Under the pieces are notes generated by a model. It worked only from the letters and a program-made list of their open reading frames with translations, was not told the origin of the DNA and searched no databases. The translations under genes and the position numbers were made by a program. This document shows positions 6,363 through 13,156 of a DNA stretch of 14,767 nt, piece after piece. The first letter of the stretch is position 1. Every line of letters begins with the position of its first letter. Source of the stretch: an uncultured Ellagibacter sp. (lineage in GTDB: Bacteria > Actinomycetota > Coriobacteriia > Coriobacteriales > Eggerthellaceae); NCBI RefSeq assembly GCF_934643285.1, contig NZ_CAKUBT010000030.1, forward strand, positions 1 through 14,767, written 5' to 3'.

Positions 6363-6557
6363 CTAGACTTCTTTCCTGTTTAGAAGTTCGCGCGTTGCAC
6401 GCTTGCCCGCGCAGAACAACATAGCGCGCCCATCGTAGATGACGCCCATTTTCGAGTTGCACAGCGTGCCGCCGCACTGATGGCAAGCGACGTCGGAAAG
6501 CGGGCGCCCGCAAAGGTCGCGCTTCGAGAAAACGTTGAAATTGCCTGATGGCCGCAC
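6363..6557 (-). CDS. 64-residue Cys-rich (zinc-ribbon-like) hypothetical protein
   Basis: Cysteines at 16, 25, 28, 33 and 49: DLCGRPLSDVACHQCGGTLC, then MLFCAGKRATRELL. The CHQC pair plus a later Cys look like a small zinc-binding or Fe-binding fold, but I do not recognise a family. The start is GTG at 6557, supported by AGGAAGGG 5 bases upstream. That site overlaps the TAA of the phosphatase gene, and the stop abuts the ATG of the next gene. Tight spacing on both sides and a good ribosome site argue that it is real despite its size. Alternative starts inside would lose the first Cys. Confidence 0.6.
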   Translation of the reverse strand: MRPSGNFNVFSKRDLCGRPLSDVACHQCGGTLCNSKMGVIYDGRAMLFCAGKRATRELLNRKEV

Positions 6558-6569
6558 GCTTTCCCTTCC

Positions 6570-7259
6570 TTAGCGGCGAGCGTGCTTGCCGCGGGCGGCC
6601 TTGTCGTCGTCTGCGCCGAAAGCGATTGCACGGTAGAAGGCCACGAGCGCCGCGCCGAGCAGGATGCCGCCGAGGATGTCGGTGGCCCAGTGAACGCCGG
6701 ACAGGGCGCGGGCGATTACGAGCGCCGCCATGGCCACCGCGCAGACGGCAACCACTGTCGTGCGAGCGCCGCCCTTCCGCATGCGCTGCCCCGCTTGAAC
6801 CATGGCGGCACCGAGCGTGGTGACGGCGAGCAGCGTATGCGACGAAGGGAACGACGGCTCGCATACGCCGTCCTGCAGAAGGGGCCGATTGTTGATGGAA
6901 ACATGGTTGAACAGGACATACAGCACGAGCATTACCACGTAAAGCCCGAGAAGAAACCACAAATCGCGGCTTACCCCGGCAAGGCTTCGCCGCACGACGA
7001 TCTGGCGTATGCCCATCACCGCGAGGGCGAGCATGCTCGCAAGGGGCACGACGAGCAGCACGTTCGAAAGCGTTTCGGCGAGATGGCTTTCCCCGAGAAG
7101 GGAGTGCGCGGACGCATTGAGCGAAGCTAAGCCGACCAGGCTGCCGTCCCCCGCGATGGGAGCGCGGTCGACGGTGAGCAGCAGGGCCGCGAGCAGCGCG
7201 AAGAGCACGAGGCAGACGACGCCGGCTATGGCTGAGGCGCGAGAGGCGCGGTTATGCAT
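6570..7259 (-). CDS. PAP2-family membrane phosphatase
   Basis: 229 residues with about five or six hydrophobic segments (roughly 7-30, 60-80, 95-117, 135-155, 165-205). The active-site motifs of the phosphatidic acid phosphatase type 2 family are present: NNRP (first motif), FPSSH (second), and RALSGVHWATD (third, with Arg, His and Asp). The usual Lys seven residues before the motif-1 Arg is Asn here. Family substrates are lipid phosphates such as undecaprenyl-PP or phosphatidylglycerophosphate; which one is unknown. The reading frame extends up to 7343, but the ATG at 7259 starts the first transmembrane helix in the normal place and has GGGGGT upstream. It lies 115 bases after hisI and is followed within 12 bases by the Cys-rich gene. 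Confidence 0.83.
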   Translation of the reverse strand: MHNRASRASAIAGVVCLVLFALLAALLLTVDRAPIAGDGSLVGLASLNASAHSLLGESHLAETLSNVLLVVPLASMLALAVMGIRQIVVRRSLAGVSRDLWFLLGLYVVMLVLYVLFNHVSINNRPLLQDGVCEPSFPSSHTLLAVTTLGAAMVQAGQRMRKGGARTTVVAVCAVAMAALVIARALSGVHWATDILGGILLGAALVAFYRAIAFGADDDKAARGKHARR

Positions 7260-7268
7260 GGATGACCC

Positions 7269-7298
7269 CCATCGAATAGTTCTCGTTCGAAACGATGG
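7269..7298. promoter_or_regulatory. Inverted repeat before PAP2 gene
   Basis: CCATCG at 7269-7274 and CGATGG at 7293-7298 are perfect arms 18 bases apart. The lower arm touches the G-rich ribosome site of the PAP2 gene. It could be an operator or a stem that hides the ribosome site. Weak evidence. Confidence 0.25.
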
Positions 7299-7343
7299 TA
7301 GCGCCCTGGGCGCGCCGCGAATCCGCAGGGCCCCAAAGAGCAC

Positions 7344-7366
7344 GAAAAGAGCGCTGCCGCGCGCCT
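7344..7366 (-). terminator. Possible weak terminator after hisI
   Basis: On the minus strand a short GC stem (GGCGC and GCGCT, one wobble) with a 6-base loop begins 8 bases after the hisI TAG and is followed by CTTTTC. The stem is short, so read-through into the PAP2 gene is likely. Confidence 0.3.
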
Positions 7367-7374
7367 TCGGAGCT

Positions 7375-7704
7375 CTACCCCATTACGCGGTAGAAGCAGG
7401 TGGTGTTGCCCGTGTGGCAGGCGGGGCCTGCGGGCTCCACCAGTGCGAGCAGGCAGTCGGCGTCGCAGTCGTAGCGCAGCTCGACGAGCGCTTGCGTGTT
7501 GCCGGACGTGCCGCCTTTGTGCCAAAGCTCCTGGCGGCTGCGCGAGAAGAACCAGGTCGTGCGCTGCTCGAGCGTCAAGCGCACGGATTCCGCGTTCATC
7601 CACGCCATCATGAGGACCTCGCGGGTCTTTACGTCCTGCACAATACAGGGAATGAGGCCGGCTTCGTTGTAGGTGAGCTCGGGAATACTGTCAATCGCTG
7701 CCAT
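7375..7704 (-). CDS. hisI: Phosphoribosyl-AMP cyclohydrolase
   Basis: 109 residues. Opens the adenine ring of phosphoribosyl-AMP, the third step of histidine synthesis. Visible: WHKGGTSGN (61-69), DCDADCLL (79-86, metal-binding), and GPACHTGNTTCF (93-104) with the zinc cysteines. This is the cyclohydrolase domain only: the protein ends at ...CFYRVMG without the HisE pyrophosphohydrolase domain that some bacteria fuse at the C-terminus. A longer in-frame reading to 8289 crosses hisF and is not real. The ATG at 7704 has AAGGA about 11 bases upstream. It is the last gene of the his operon, 50 bases after hisF. Confidence 0.93.
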   Translation of the reverse strand: MAAIDSIPELTYNEAGLIPCIVQDVKTREVLMMAWMNAESVRLTLEQRTTWFFSRSRQELWHKGGTSGNTQALVELRYDCDADCLLALVEPAGPACHTGNTTCFYRVMG

Positions 7705-7754
7705 GTACGTTAGTGTCCTTTCGGTTTGCGCTACTCGCTTGCGACGCACTCGCG

Positions 7755-8519
7755 TTATAGGCGCACGGGAATGCCCTGCGAGCGCATGTACTCCTTCACC
7801 TGGCGTACGGTCATCTCGCCGAAATGGAACACGCTTGCGGCAAGTACGGCGTCGGCTTCGCCCTCCAAAATACCCTCGGCGAAGTGCTCGATCTTGCCGA
7901 CGCCGCCGCTCGCGATGACGGGGATGTTCACCGCGCGCGCCACCGCCCGCGTAAGGGCGCAGTCGAACCCGTCGCGGCTGCCGTCGCGGTCCATGCTCGT
8001 GAGCAGGATCTCGCCCGCGCCGCGCCGCGCCGCCTCTTGCGCCCACTCGACGGCGTCGATTCCCGTCGCCTTGCGGCCGCCGTGAACATAGACCTCCCAC
8101 TTGTTGGGGTTGTCGACGCGCTGCTTCGCGTCGATCGCACAGAGAATCGCCTGCGTGCCGAACGCGGTCGCCGCCTGCGTGATGAGCTCGGGGTTTGCAA
8201 CAGCGGCTGAGTTCACCGACACCTTGTCGGCACCCGCCGCGATCATCTTGCGGATGTCGGCGACGCTTCGAAACCCGCCGCCGACGCAATAGGGCAGGTG
8301 CAGCTGCTCGGACGCGCGGCTCGCAAGCTCGACGGTGGTGGCGCGATCGTCGCTCGTCGCCGTGATGTCGAGGAATATGACCTCGTCGGCGCGCTGCTCG
8401 TCATAGCGCTGCGCAAGCTCGATCGGGTCGCCCGCGTCGCGCAGGTTCACGAAGTTCACGCCCTTGACGACGCGCCCATCCTTTACGTCCATGCAGGGAA
8501 TCACTCGCTTGGCAAGCAT
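7755..8519 (-). CDS. hisF: Imidazole glycerol phosphate synthase, cyclase subunit
   Basis: 254-residue TIM barrel. It joins ammonia from HisH with PRFAR to make imidazole glycerol phosphate and AICAR. The catalytic Asp11 is in RVIPCMDVKDGRVVKG, and the second catalytic Asp (about 130) is in LCAIDAKQR. Phosphate-binding loops are CVGGGFRS (about 78-85), SVNSAAV, and VIASGGVGK (about 221-229). Length is normal for the family. Forms the HisF-HisH complex with the product of the gene at 9299-10108. It follows hisA by 3 bases. Confidence 0.95.
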   Translation of the reverse strand: MLAKRVIPCMDVKDGRVVKGVNFVNLRDAGDPIELAQRYDEQRADEVIFLDITATSDDRATTVELASRASEQLHLPYCVGGGFRSVADIRKMIAAGADKVSVNSAAVANPELITQAATAFGTQAILCAIDAKQRVDNPNKWEVYVHGGRKATGIDAVEWAQEAARRGAGEILLTSMDRDGSRDGFDCALTRAVARAVNIPVIASGGVGKIEHFAEGILEGEADAVLAASVFHFGEMTVRQVKEYMRSQGIPVRL

Positions 8520-8522
8520 GGC

Positions 8523-9260
8523 CTACTCCTTCGTGGCCGCAGCGCAGGCCGCGACGCCTTCCTCAACCGTTAAGGTTCCTTCATATACGGCGCGCCCGGT
8601 GATGACGCCCTCGATAGAGGAGGCAACCGGTGCGAGGCGCTCGATGTCGGCTACACTCGCCACACCCCCGCTTGCGATGACGGGGTGTCCGAACGCTTCT
8701 GCCATCTGGACATATGCCTGCACGTCGAGTCCGGTCTGCATGCCGTCGCGCGCGATGTCGGTGTAGACGATGTGCTTAAAGCCCGCCTTGCCCATCTCGC
8801 GGGCCAGATCGCATGCAGCGACGCCCGAACCCTCGATCCATCCGGAGACGGCGACTTCCCCGCCCTTCGCGTCGATGCCGGCGGTGAGCCTGTCGCCGCC
8901 CACGCGCTCCACCGCCGCGCATGCGAGCTCGGGGTCGTTCACGAGCGCGGTGCCGAGCACCATGCGCGCAGCACCGATGTCCGCGAGGCGCTCGAGGGTC
9001 TTAAGCGTGCGGATACCGCCGCCGATTTCCACGGAAAGCGAGGTCTCCCGCACGATGCGCTCGACGATGGCGATGTTTTCGGGCACACCCGTGCGCGCGC
9101 CGTCGAGGTCGACCACATGAATCCAGGTGGCACCTTGTGCCTCGAACTTCCGCGCCTGGTCAACGGGGTTGTCGTTATAGACCGTCACCTGGGAATAGTC
9201 CCCCTTGGCAAGGCGCACGGCGCGGCCTTCCAGGATATCGATTGCAGGGAGAAGGTACAT
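8523..9260 (-). CDS. hisA: ProFAR isomerase (HisA)
   Basis: 245-residue TIM barrel isomerising ProFAR to PRFAR. Catalytic Asp8 is in LLPAIDILEGRAVRL, the second Asp (about 128) in AGIDAKGGEVAVSGW, and phosphate loops at EIGGGIRTL and VIASGGVAS. The VSGW segment follows ordinary HisA rather than the dual-function PriA of many Actinobacteria, so a separate TrpF is expected elsewhere (inference). The ATG at 9260 has AAGGA about 10 bases upstream. 38 bases separate it from hisH; it is followed by hisF after 3 bases. Confidence 0.95.
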   Translation of the reverse strand: MYLLPAIDILEGRAVRLAKGDYSQVTVYNDNPVDQARKFEAQGATWIHVVDLDGARTGVPENIAIVERIVRETSLSVEIGGGIRTLKTLERLADIGAARMVLGTALVNDPELACAAVERVGGDRLTAGIDAKGGEVAVSGWIEGSGVAACDLAREMGKAGFKHIVYTDIARDGMQTGLDVQAYVQMAEAFGHPVIASGGVASVADIERLAPVASSIEGVITGRAVYEGTLTVEEGVAACAAATKE

Positions 9261-9298
9261 GTCTCTGCGTTCCTTTCTGAAATCAACGCTGCGGGCGC

Positions 9299-10108
9299 TT
9301 AGCCGCGGGCGGCTATCGCCACGAAATTCGCGAGCACGCGCGCGCCGGCGTCGGAGCTTTTTTCGGGGTGGAACTGCACGCCGAAGGCGCGATTGCCATA
9401 CTGGACCGCGCTCGTGAACCGCACGCTGTGGGTGGTCTCGGCAATGGTGTGGGAACCTGTCGGCGCGATGTAGGAATGCGTGAAGTAGAAGTACTCACCA
9501 GGCGCTATGCCGTCGAAGAGCGGGCAGGCGAAGGCGAGGTCGCCCCCTGGCTGTGGAGTGGAGCCGGGGAAGGCGCCGTGCTCAAACAGTCCTCGCTTCG
9601 CTGCGGAACTGCGCGCGGCACCTCCCCCGACTCCACCGGACGAGAGCACGGCATTTTCCCCGCCTTCGCCGCACGAAGGGATTGCAGCGCCCCCGTTACA
9701 CGCAGGCATCTCGATCGTGTTCCACCCGACGTGCGGAACCTTGAACGCTGTCCCCTGCTCATCGCAGCGCGGCATGGCGACGACGGTGCCCGGTAAAAGC
9801 CCCAGTCCGCACGCGGGACTGCCTTCGGTCGCGCCTTCCACGCCTTGCTCGAACATCAGGTGCTCGCCGAGGCAGATTCCCAAAAAGGGGACGCCTGCGC
9901 GTACGCGCTCGCGAATGACCTCCATCTGCCCGAGCTCGCACATCGTCGCCGCCGCGTCTGCGAAGGCCCCGACACCTGGCAAGACGATGGCGTCCGCCTT
10001 GGCTATCTCGGATGCATCCGCCGTGATGAAGGCCTCGCCACCTGCGGCAATGAGGCCGCGCTCGACCGACTTCAGGTTGCCCTTTTGATAATCGACTACC
10101 GCAATCAT
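9299..10108 (-). CDS. hisH: Imidazole glycerol phosphate synthase, glutaminase subunit, with 49-residue insertion
   Basis: 269-residue class I glutamine amidotransferase that supplies ammonia to HisF. The triad is intact: Cys79 in FLGICLGEHLMFE, and His247 and Glu249 in GVQFHPEKSS. VPHVGWN (about 125-131) and YFYFTHSYIAP (about 206-216) are also normal. The family is usually about 200-220 residues. The excess is a Gly/Ala/Ser-rich block at about residues 141-189, between WNTIEMPACNGG and DLAFACPLF. The encoding DNA has inverted repeats and a flanking direct repeat (see separate feature). The ATG at 10108 is chosen because TAGGAG lies 6 bases upstream; the ATG at 10114 would have no spacer. 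It starts 9 bases after the hisB stop. Frame is intact and active residues are kept, so it is probably functional. Confidence 0.92.
   Translation of the reverse strand: MIAVVDYQKGNLKSVERGLIAAGGEAFITADASEIAKADAIVLPGVGAFADAAATMCELGQMEVIRERVRAGVPFLGICLGEHLMFEQGVEGATEGSPACGLGLLPGTVVAMPRCDEQGTAFKVPHVGWNTIEMPACNGGAAIPSCGEGGENAVLSSGGVGGGAARSSAAKRGLFEHGAFPGSTPQPGGDLAFACPLFDGIAPGEYFYFTHSYIAPTGSHTIAETTHSVRFTSAVQYGNRAFGVQFHPEKSSDAGARVLANFVAIAARG
9541..9694. mobile_element. Putative palindromic mini-element inserted in frame in hisH
   Basis: Direct repeats CGCCCCC at 9541-9547 and 9688-9694 bound a 140-base stretch. Inside are arms GGGGAAGGCGCCGTGCTC (9566-9583) and, reversed at 9644-9661, GGGGAAAATGCCGTGCTC: 15 of 18 match, with a perfect 9-base inner part and partial pairing continuing outward. 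Between the arms an inner hairpin CAGTCC/GGAACTG (9587-9608) is possible. Removing 9541-9687 (147 bases, 49 codons) leaves HisH in frame at about 220 residues. The geometry is that of a MITE-like or palindromic element with a 7-base target duplication. The direct repeat could also be chance, because both copies encode Gly-Gly. Confidence 0.55.
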
Positions 10109-10117
10109 TCGCATCTC

Positions 10118-10711
10118 CTACAGGGCGCCCTTGGTCGTCGGCAGCGCATCGCCCATGCGCGGGTCGGGCTCGACCGCCTGGCGCATCGCGCGCGCCACTG
10201 CCTTGAACATGCCCTCGATCACGTGATGGGTGTTCTCGCCTGCGAGCTCGCGGATATGAAGCGTCACACCGGCGTTCGCCGCGAAGGCGATGAAGAACTC
10301 CTTGGCGAGCGCCGCGTCGAAGGCCCCCACCATGACGGCTGGGACGTCGGCTTCCCAGAACAGTTGGCCGCGGCCCGAGATGTCGACGGCCGCCAGGATG
10401 AGGGCCTCGTCCATGGGCAGGGCGATCGAGCCGAAGCGCCTGATGCCGCGCTTGTCACCGAACGCACGTGCGAAGGCCTGGCCTGCGACGATGCCGACAT
10501 CTTCCACCGTGTGATGACCGTCGACTTCCAGATCGCCCTCGGCACGCACCGACAGGTCGAACAGCCCATGGCGCCCGAAGGCGGTGAGCATGTGGTCGAA
10601 AAAGCCGATGCCGGTGTCGACGTCGGTCACTCCGGTGCCGTCGAGGTCGATCGACAGCTCGATGTCGGTTTCCTTCGTTGTGCGCGCAATTCGCGCGGTC
10701 CGCTCGCTCAT
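10118..10711 (-). CDS. hisB: Imidazoleglycerol-phosphate dehydratase
   Basis: 197 residues. Dehydrates imidazole glycerol phosphate to imidazole acetol phosphate. Family signatures: GIGFFDHML (about 35-43), DGHHTVED (about 64-71), and ENTHHVIEGMFKA (about 159-171), giving the His/Glu metal ligands. It is the monofunctional form with no N-terminal HAD histidinol-phosphatase domain. A GTG at 10717 is also possible (AGGAAGAG just before), but the ATG at 10711 has AGAGG 5 bases upstream and is preferred. The gene begins 12 bases after the hisC stop, and its own TAG overlaps the ribosome site of hisH. Confidence 0.94.
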   Translation of the reverse strand: MSERTARIARTTKETDIELSIDLDGTGVTDVDTGIGFFDHMLTAFGRHGLFDLSVRAEGDLEVDGHHTVEDVGIVAGQAFARAFGDKRGIRRFGSIALPMDEALILAAVDISGRGQLFWEADVPAVMVGAFDAALAKEFFIAFAANAGVTLHIRELAGENTHHVIEGMFKAVARAMRQAVEPDPRMGDALPTTKGAL

Positions 10712-10723
10712 GTGCACCTCTTC

Positions 10724-11806
10724 CTACTTGCTCGCCACGATTTCGCGCAATGCGGCGAGGAACTCGTTGTTTTCCTCTTCGGTCCCTACCGATACGCGCA
10801 GGCAGTTCTCGAGCATCGGCGCATGGGAGAAGTCGCGCACGAGGATGCCGCGCGCGTAGAGGGCCTCCCACACCTTGTCGGCGCCCTCGAGCTTGAACAG
10901 GATATAGTTCGAATCCGAAGGATACACGGTGACGCCCGGCACCTTCGCCAGCTCTTCGAGCAGACGGTCGCGCTCGGAGATGATCGCCATGATGCCGTGC
11001 TCGAACTTCTGGCGCTCGGAGAACACCTCACGTGCGATCGCCTGGGAGACTGCGTCGACCGAATACGGTTGGCGCACCTTCAAAAACTCGCGGATGACCT
11101 CGGCATTTCCCAGGATGTAGCCCATGCGGACGCCCGCGAGCGAAAATGCTTTCGAGAACGTGCGCAGGATGAGCAGGTTCTTGTGCATCGCGAGGTAGGG
11201 GCGCATCGTTGTTCGGGAGAACTCGAAGTACGCCTCGTCGACTAAGACGAGCGCGTCGGTGGCGTTGAGAAGCTTCACGAGGAACTCCTCGTTCGCGAGC
11301 TTGCCGGTGGGGTTGTTCGGGCTGGCCACGATGACGTAGTCGATGTCGCCTTGCCCGAGGCGCGCGAAGACCGCCTCCTCATCGATGGAGTAGTCGGCAA
11401 GGCGCGGCACGTCGACGACCTCGGTGCCCGTGAGGCGCGCGTTGGCCGCATACACCGAGAACGTCGGCGGCAGGTTTAGGAACTTGCGTCCCGGCCCGCC
11501 CCATGCAAGCGCGATGTTGAACAAAAGCTCGTCGCCGCCGTTGCCCAGAAGCACCTGGTCGCGGTCGAGCCCGTTCGCCTCGGCAATCATGTCGCGCAGG
11601 TCGTTCGCCAACGGATCGGGGTAGCGGTTCAAAGGTACCTTGCGAATGGCGCTGATGATCTTCTGGCGGATCTCGGTCTCCACGTCGCGCGGGTTCTCGT
11701 TCGCGGAAAGATATGCCCTCGCGGGAAGATATTTCGGGTCGTAGGGCACAAGCCCCTGCAGCTGCGGGGCGGACTGCCTCACGCTATTCAACGCTCTCAC
11801 CTGCAT
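10724..11806 (-). CDS. hisC: Histidinol-phosphate aminotransferase
   Basis: 360-residue PLP enzyme converting imidazole acetol phosphate and glutamate to histidinol phosphate. Visible: YLSANENP (32-39), NRYPDP (60-65), LGNGGDELL (87-95), ASPNNPTGKL (about 160-169), LVDEAYFEF (about 188-196), and the PLP-lysine block RTFSKAFSLAGVRMGY (about 215-230). Arg near the C-terminus in LRVSVGT binds substrate carboxylate in the family. The ATG at 11806 overlaps hisD by 23 bases but has only a weak ribosome site. A TTG at 11791 has AGGTGA 5 bases upstream and would give a 355-residue protein, also plausible. Neither changes the conserved part. Confidence 0.93.
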   Translation of the reverse strand: MQVRALNSVRQSAPQLQGLVPYDPKYLPARAYLSANENPRDVETEIRQKIISAIRKVPLNRYPDPLANDLRDMIAEANGLDRDQVLLGNGGDELLFNIALAWGGPGRKFLNLPPTFSVYAANARLTGTEVVDVPRLADYSIDEEAVFARLGQGDIDYVIVASPNNPTGKLANEEFLVKLLNATDALVLVDEAYFEFSRTTMRPYLAMHKNLLILRTFSKAFSLAGVRMGYILGNAEVIREFLKVRQPYSVDAVSQAIAREVFSERQKFEHGIMAIISERDRLLEELAKVPGVTVYPSDSNYILFKLEGADKVWEALYARGILVRDFSHAPMLENCLRVSVGTEEENNEFLAALREIVASK

Positions 11807-13109
11807 CGACTTCGGTCGGCTTGCCAGCGAGCTCGTTGCAGCGCAGCTCGACGGACATCGCGTGCGCCCACAGGCCCTCGTGGCGCGCGATCGTCATGAC
11901 GGAGTCGGCGTCGGCCGCGAGCGCTTCGGGGGTGTACTGGATGATGGACGACTTCTTCACGAACTCCTCGACCGACAGCGGGCTCGCGTAGCGCGCGGTG
12001 CCGCCGGTGGGAAGCGTGTGGTTGGGGCCCGCCACGTAGTCGCCGACCGCTTCCGGGGTCCACTCGCCCAAGAAGATCGCGCCCGCGTTCTTGATCGACC
12101 CGAGCAGGTCCATGGCGTTTTCGACATGCAGCTCGAGGTGCTCGGGGGCAATCACGTTCACCGCCTGGATTGCGGCCTTGCGGTCGGGGCAGATGGTGAT
12201 AAGGCCGTGGTCGTTAAGCGATGCCATGGTGATTTCCGCGCGCGTTGAGTGCTTCACGTGGCGCTCGATGGCCGCCTCGATCTGGTCGGCGTATTCCTCG
12301 GAGAAGGTGACGAGGTAGCAGGCGGCCAGGGGGTCGTGCTCGGCCTGGGCCATGAGGTCGATGGCGACGAGCGCAGGATCTGCCGTCTCATCAGCGACGA
12401 CGCACACCTCAGAGGGGCCTGCGATCATGTCGATTCCCACATCGCCCGACACGATCTTCTTCGCGGCGGCGACGTAGGCGTTGCCAGGGCCGGTGATCTT
12501 GGCAACCGGCTCGATGGTCTCGGTGCCGTAGGCAAGCGCGCCGACAGCCTGGGCGCCGCCGACCGAGTAGATCTCGGTCACGCCGGCGATCTTGCAGGCG
12601 GCGAGGATGGCGGAATCGAGCGAGCCGTCCTTGGACGGGGGCGTCACGCAGGCGATGCGCTCGACACCCGCGACCGATGCGGGGATGGCGTTCATGAGCA
12701 CGGTAGAGGGGTAGAGCGCGCGTCCGCCGGGAACGTAGATGCCTACGGATTCGAGCGGCGTCACCTTCGCGCCGACGATCGCCCCGTTCTCGCGCGTGGC
12801 GATCCAGCTCTGCTGCTTCTGACGCTCATGGAACTCGCGGATCTGCTTGGCAGCATGCTCGAGCGCGGCGACCGTCTTCGCATCGCATTGGGCTGCGGCG
12901 GCATCGATCGTCTCCTGCGGCACACGGAAGTCTTCTACCTCGACGCCGTCGAACTTGGCGGTGAAGTCGCGCAACGCTGCATCGCCTCGCTCGCGCACCT
13001 CCTCGATGATCGAGGTCGCCGCGGCGATGGCGCCCGCGTTGAACGCTCCGGTGCGGTTGATCTGCGAGCTTTTGAACTGCTCGCCTTTCTTCAGAATGAC
13101 TCGACGCAT
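11784..13109 (-). CDS. hisD: Histidinol dehydrogenase
   Basis: 441 residues. Oxidises L-histidinol to L-histidine in two NAD+-dependent steps. Signatures: GPGNAYVAAAKKIVSGDVGIDM (written in part), GPSEVCVVAD, LMAQAEHDP with the zinc-binding Gln and His, EAVGDYVAGPNHTLPTGGTAR with zinc-binding Asp, and ARHEGLWAHAMSVELR with the C-terminal His. Length is as expected. The frame is open upstream to 13811 through hisG, but the ATG at 13109 has AAGGGA with a 6-base spacer and starts the family N-terminus (MRRVILKKGEQF). It follows hisG by 47 bases, and hisC overlaps its end. Confidence 0.95.
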   Translation of the reverse strand: MRRVILKKGEQFKSSQINRTGAFNAGAIAAATSIIEEVRERGDAALRDFTAKFDGVEVEDFRVPQETIDAAAAQCDAKTVAALEHAAKQIREFHERQKQQSWIATRENGAIVGAKVTPLESVGIYVPGGRALYPSTVLMNAIPASVAGVERIACVTPPSKDGSLDSAILAACKIAGVTEIYSVGGAQAVGALAYGTETIEPVAKITGPGNAYVAAAKKIVSGDVGIDMIAGPSEVCVVADETADPALVAIDLMAQAEHDPLAACYLVTFSEEYADQIEAAIERHVKHSTRAEITMASLNDHGLITICPDRKAAIQAVNVIAPEHLELHVENAMDLLGSIKNAGAIFLGEWTPEAVGDYVAGPNHTLPTGGTARYASPLSVEEFVKKSSIIQYTPEALAADADSVMTIARHEGLWAHAMSVELRCNELAGKPTEVDAGESVE

Positions 13110-13156
13110 GATATGTCCCTTCTTATATTGAAACGTCTTGGTTGGTATCGAGAAGT

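Noticed and set aside
7375..8289. 304-codon frame as one large HisI protein
   Set aside because: Upstream half is a shadow of hisF; HisI homology begins at the ATG at 7704.
9299..10108. hisH as a pseudogene because of its insertion
   Set aside because: The frame is intact, the catalytic Cys, His and Glu are kept, and the downstream genes are intact.
9845..11245. 466-codon plus-strand frame, longer than several real genes
   Set aside because: Runs antisense through hisH, hisB and hisC. High GC at third codon positions produces such long mirror frames; no recognisable domain.
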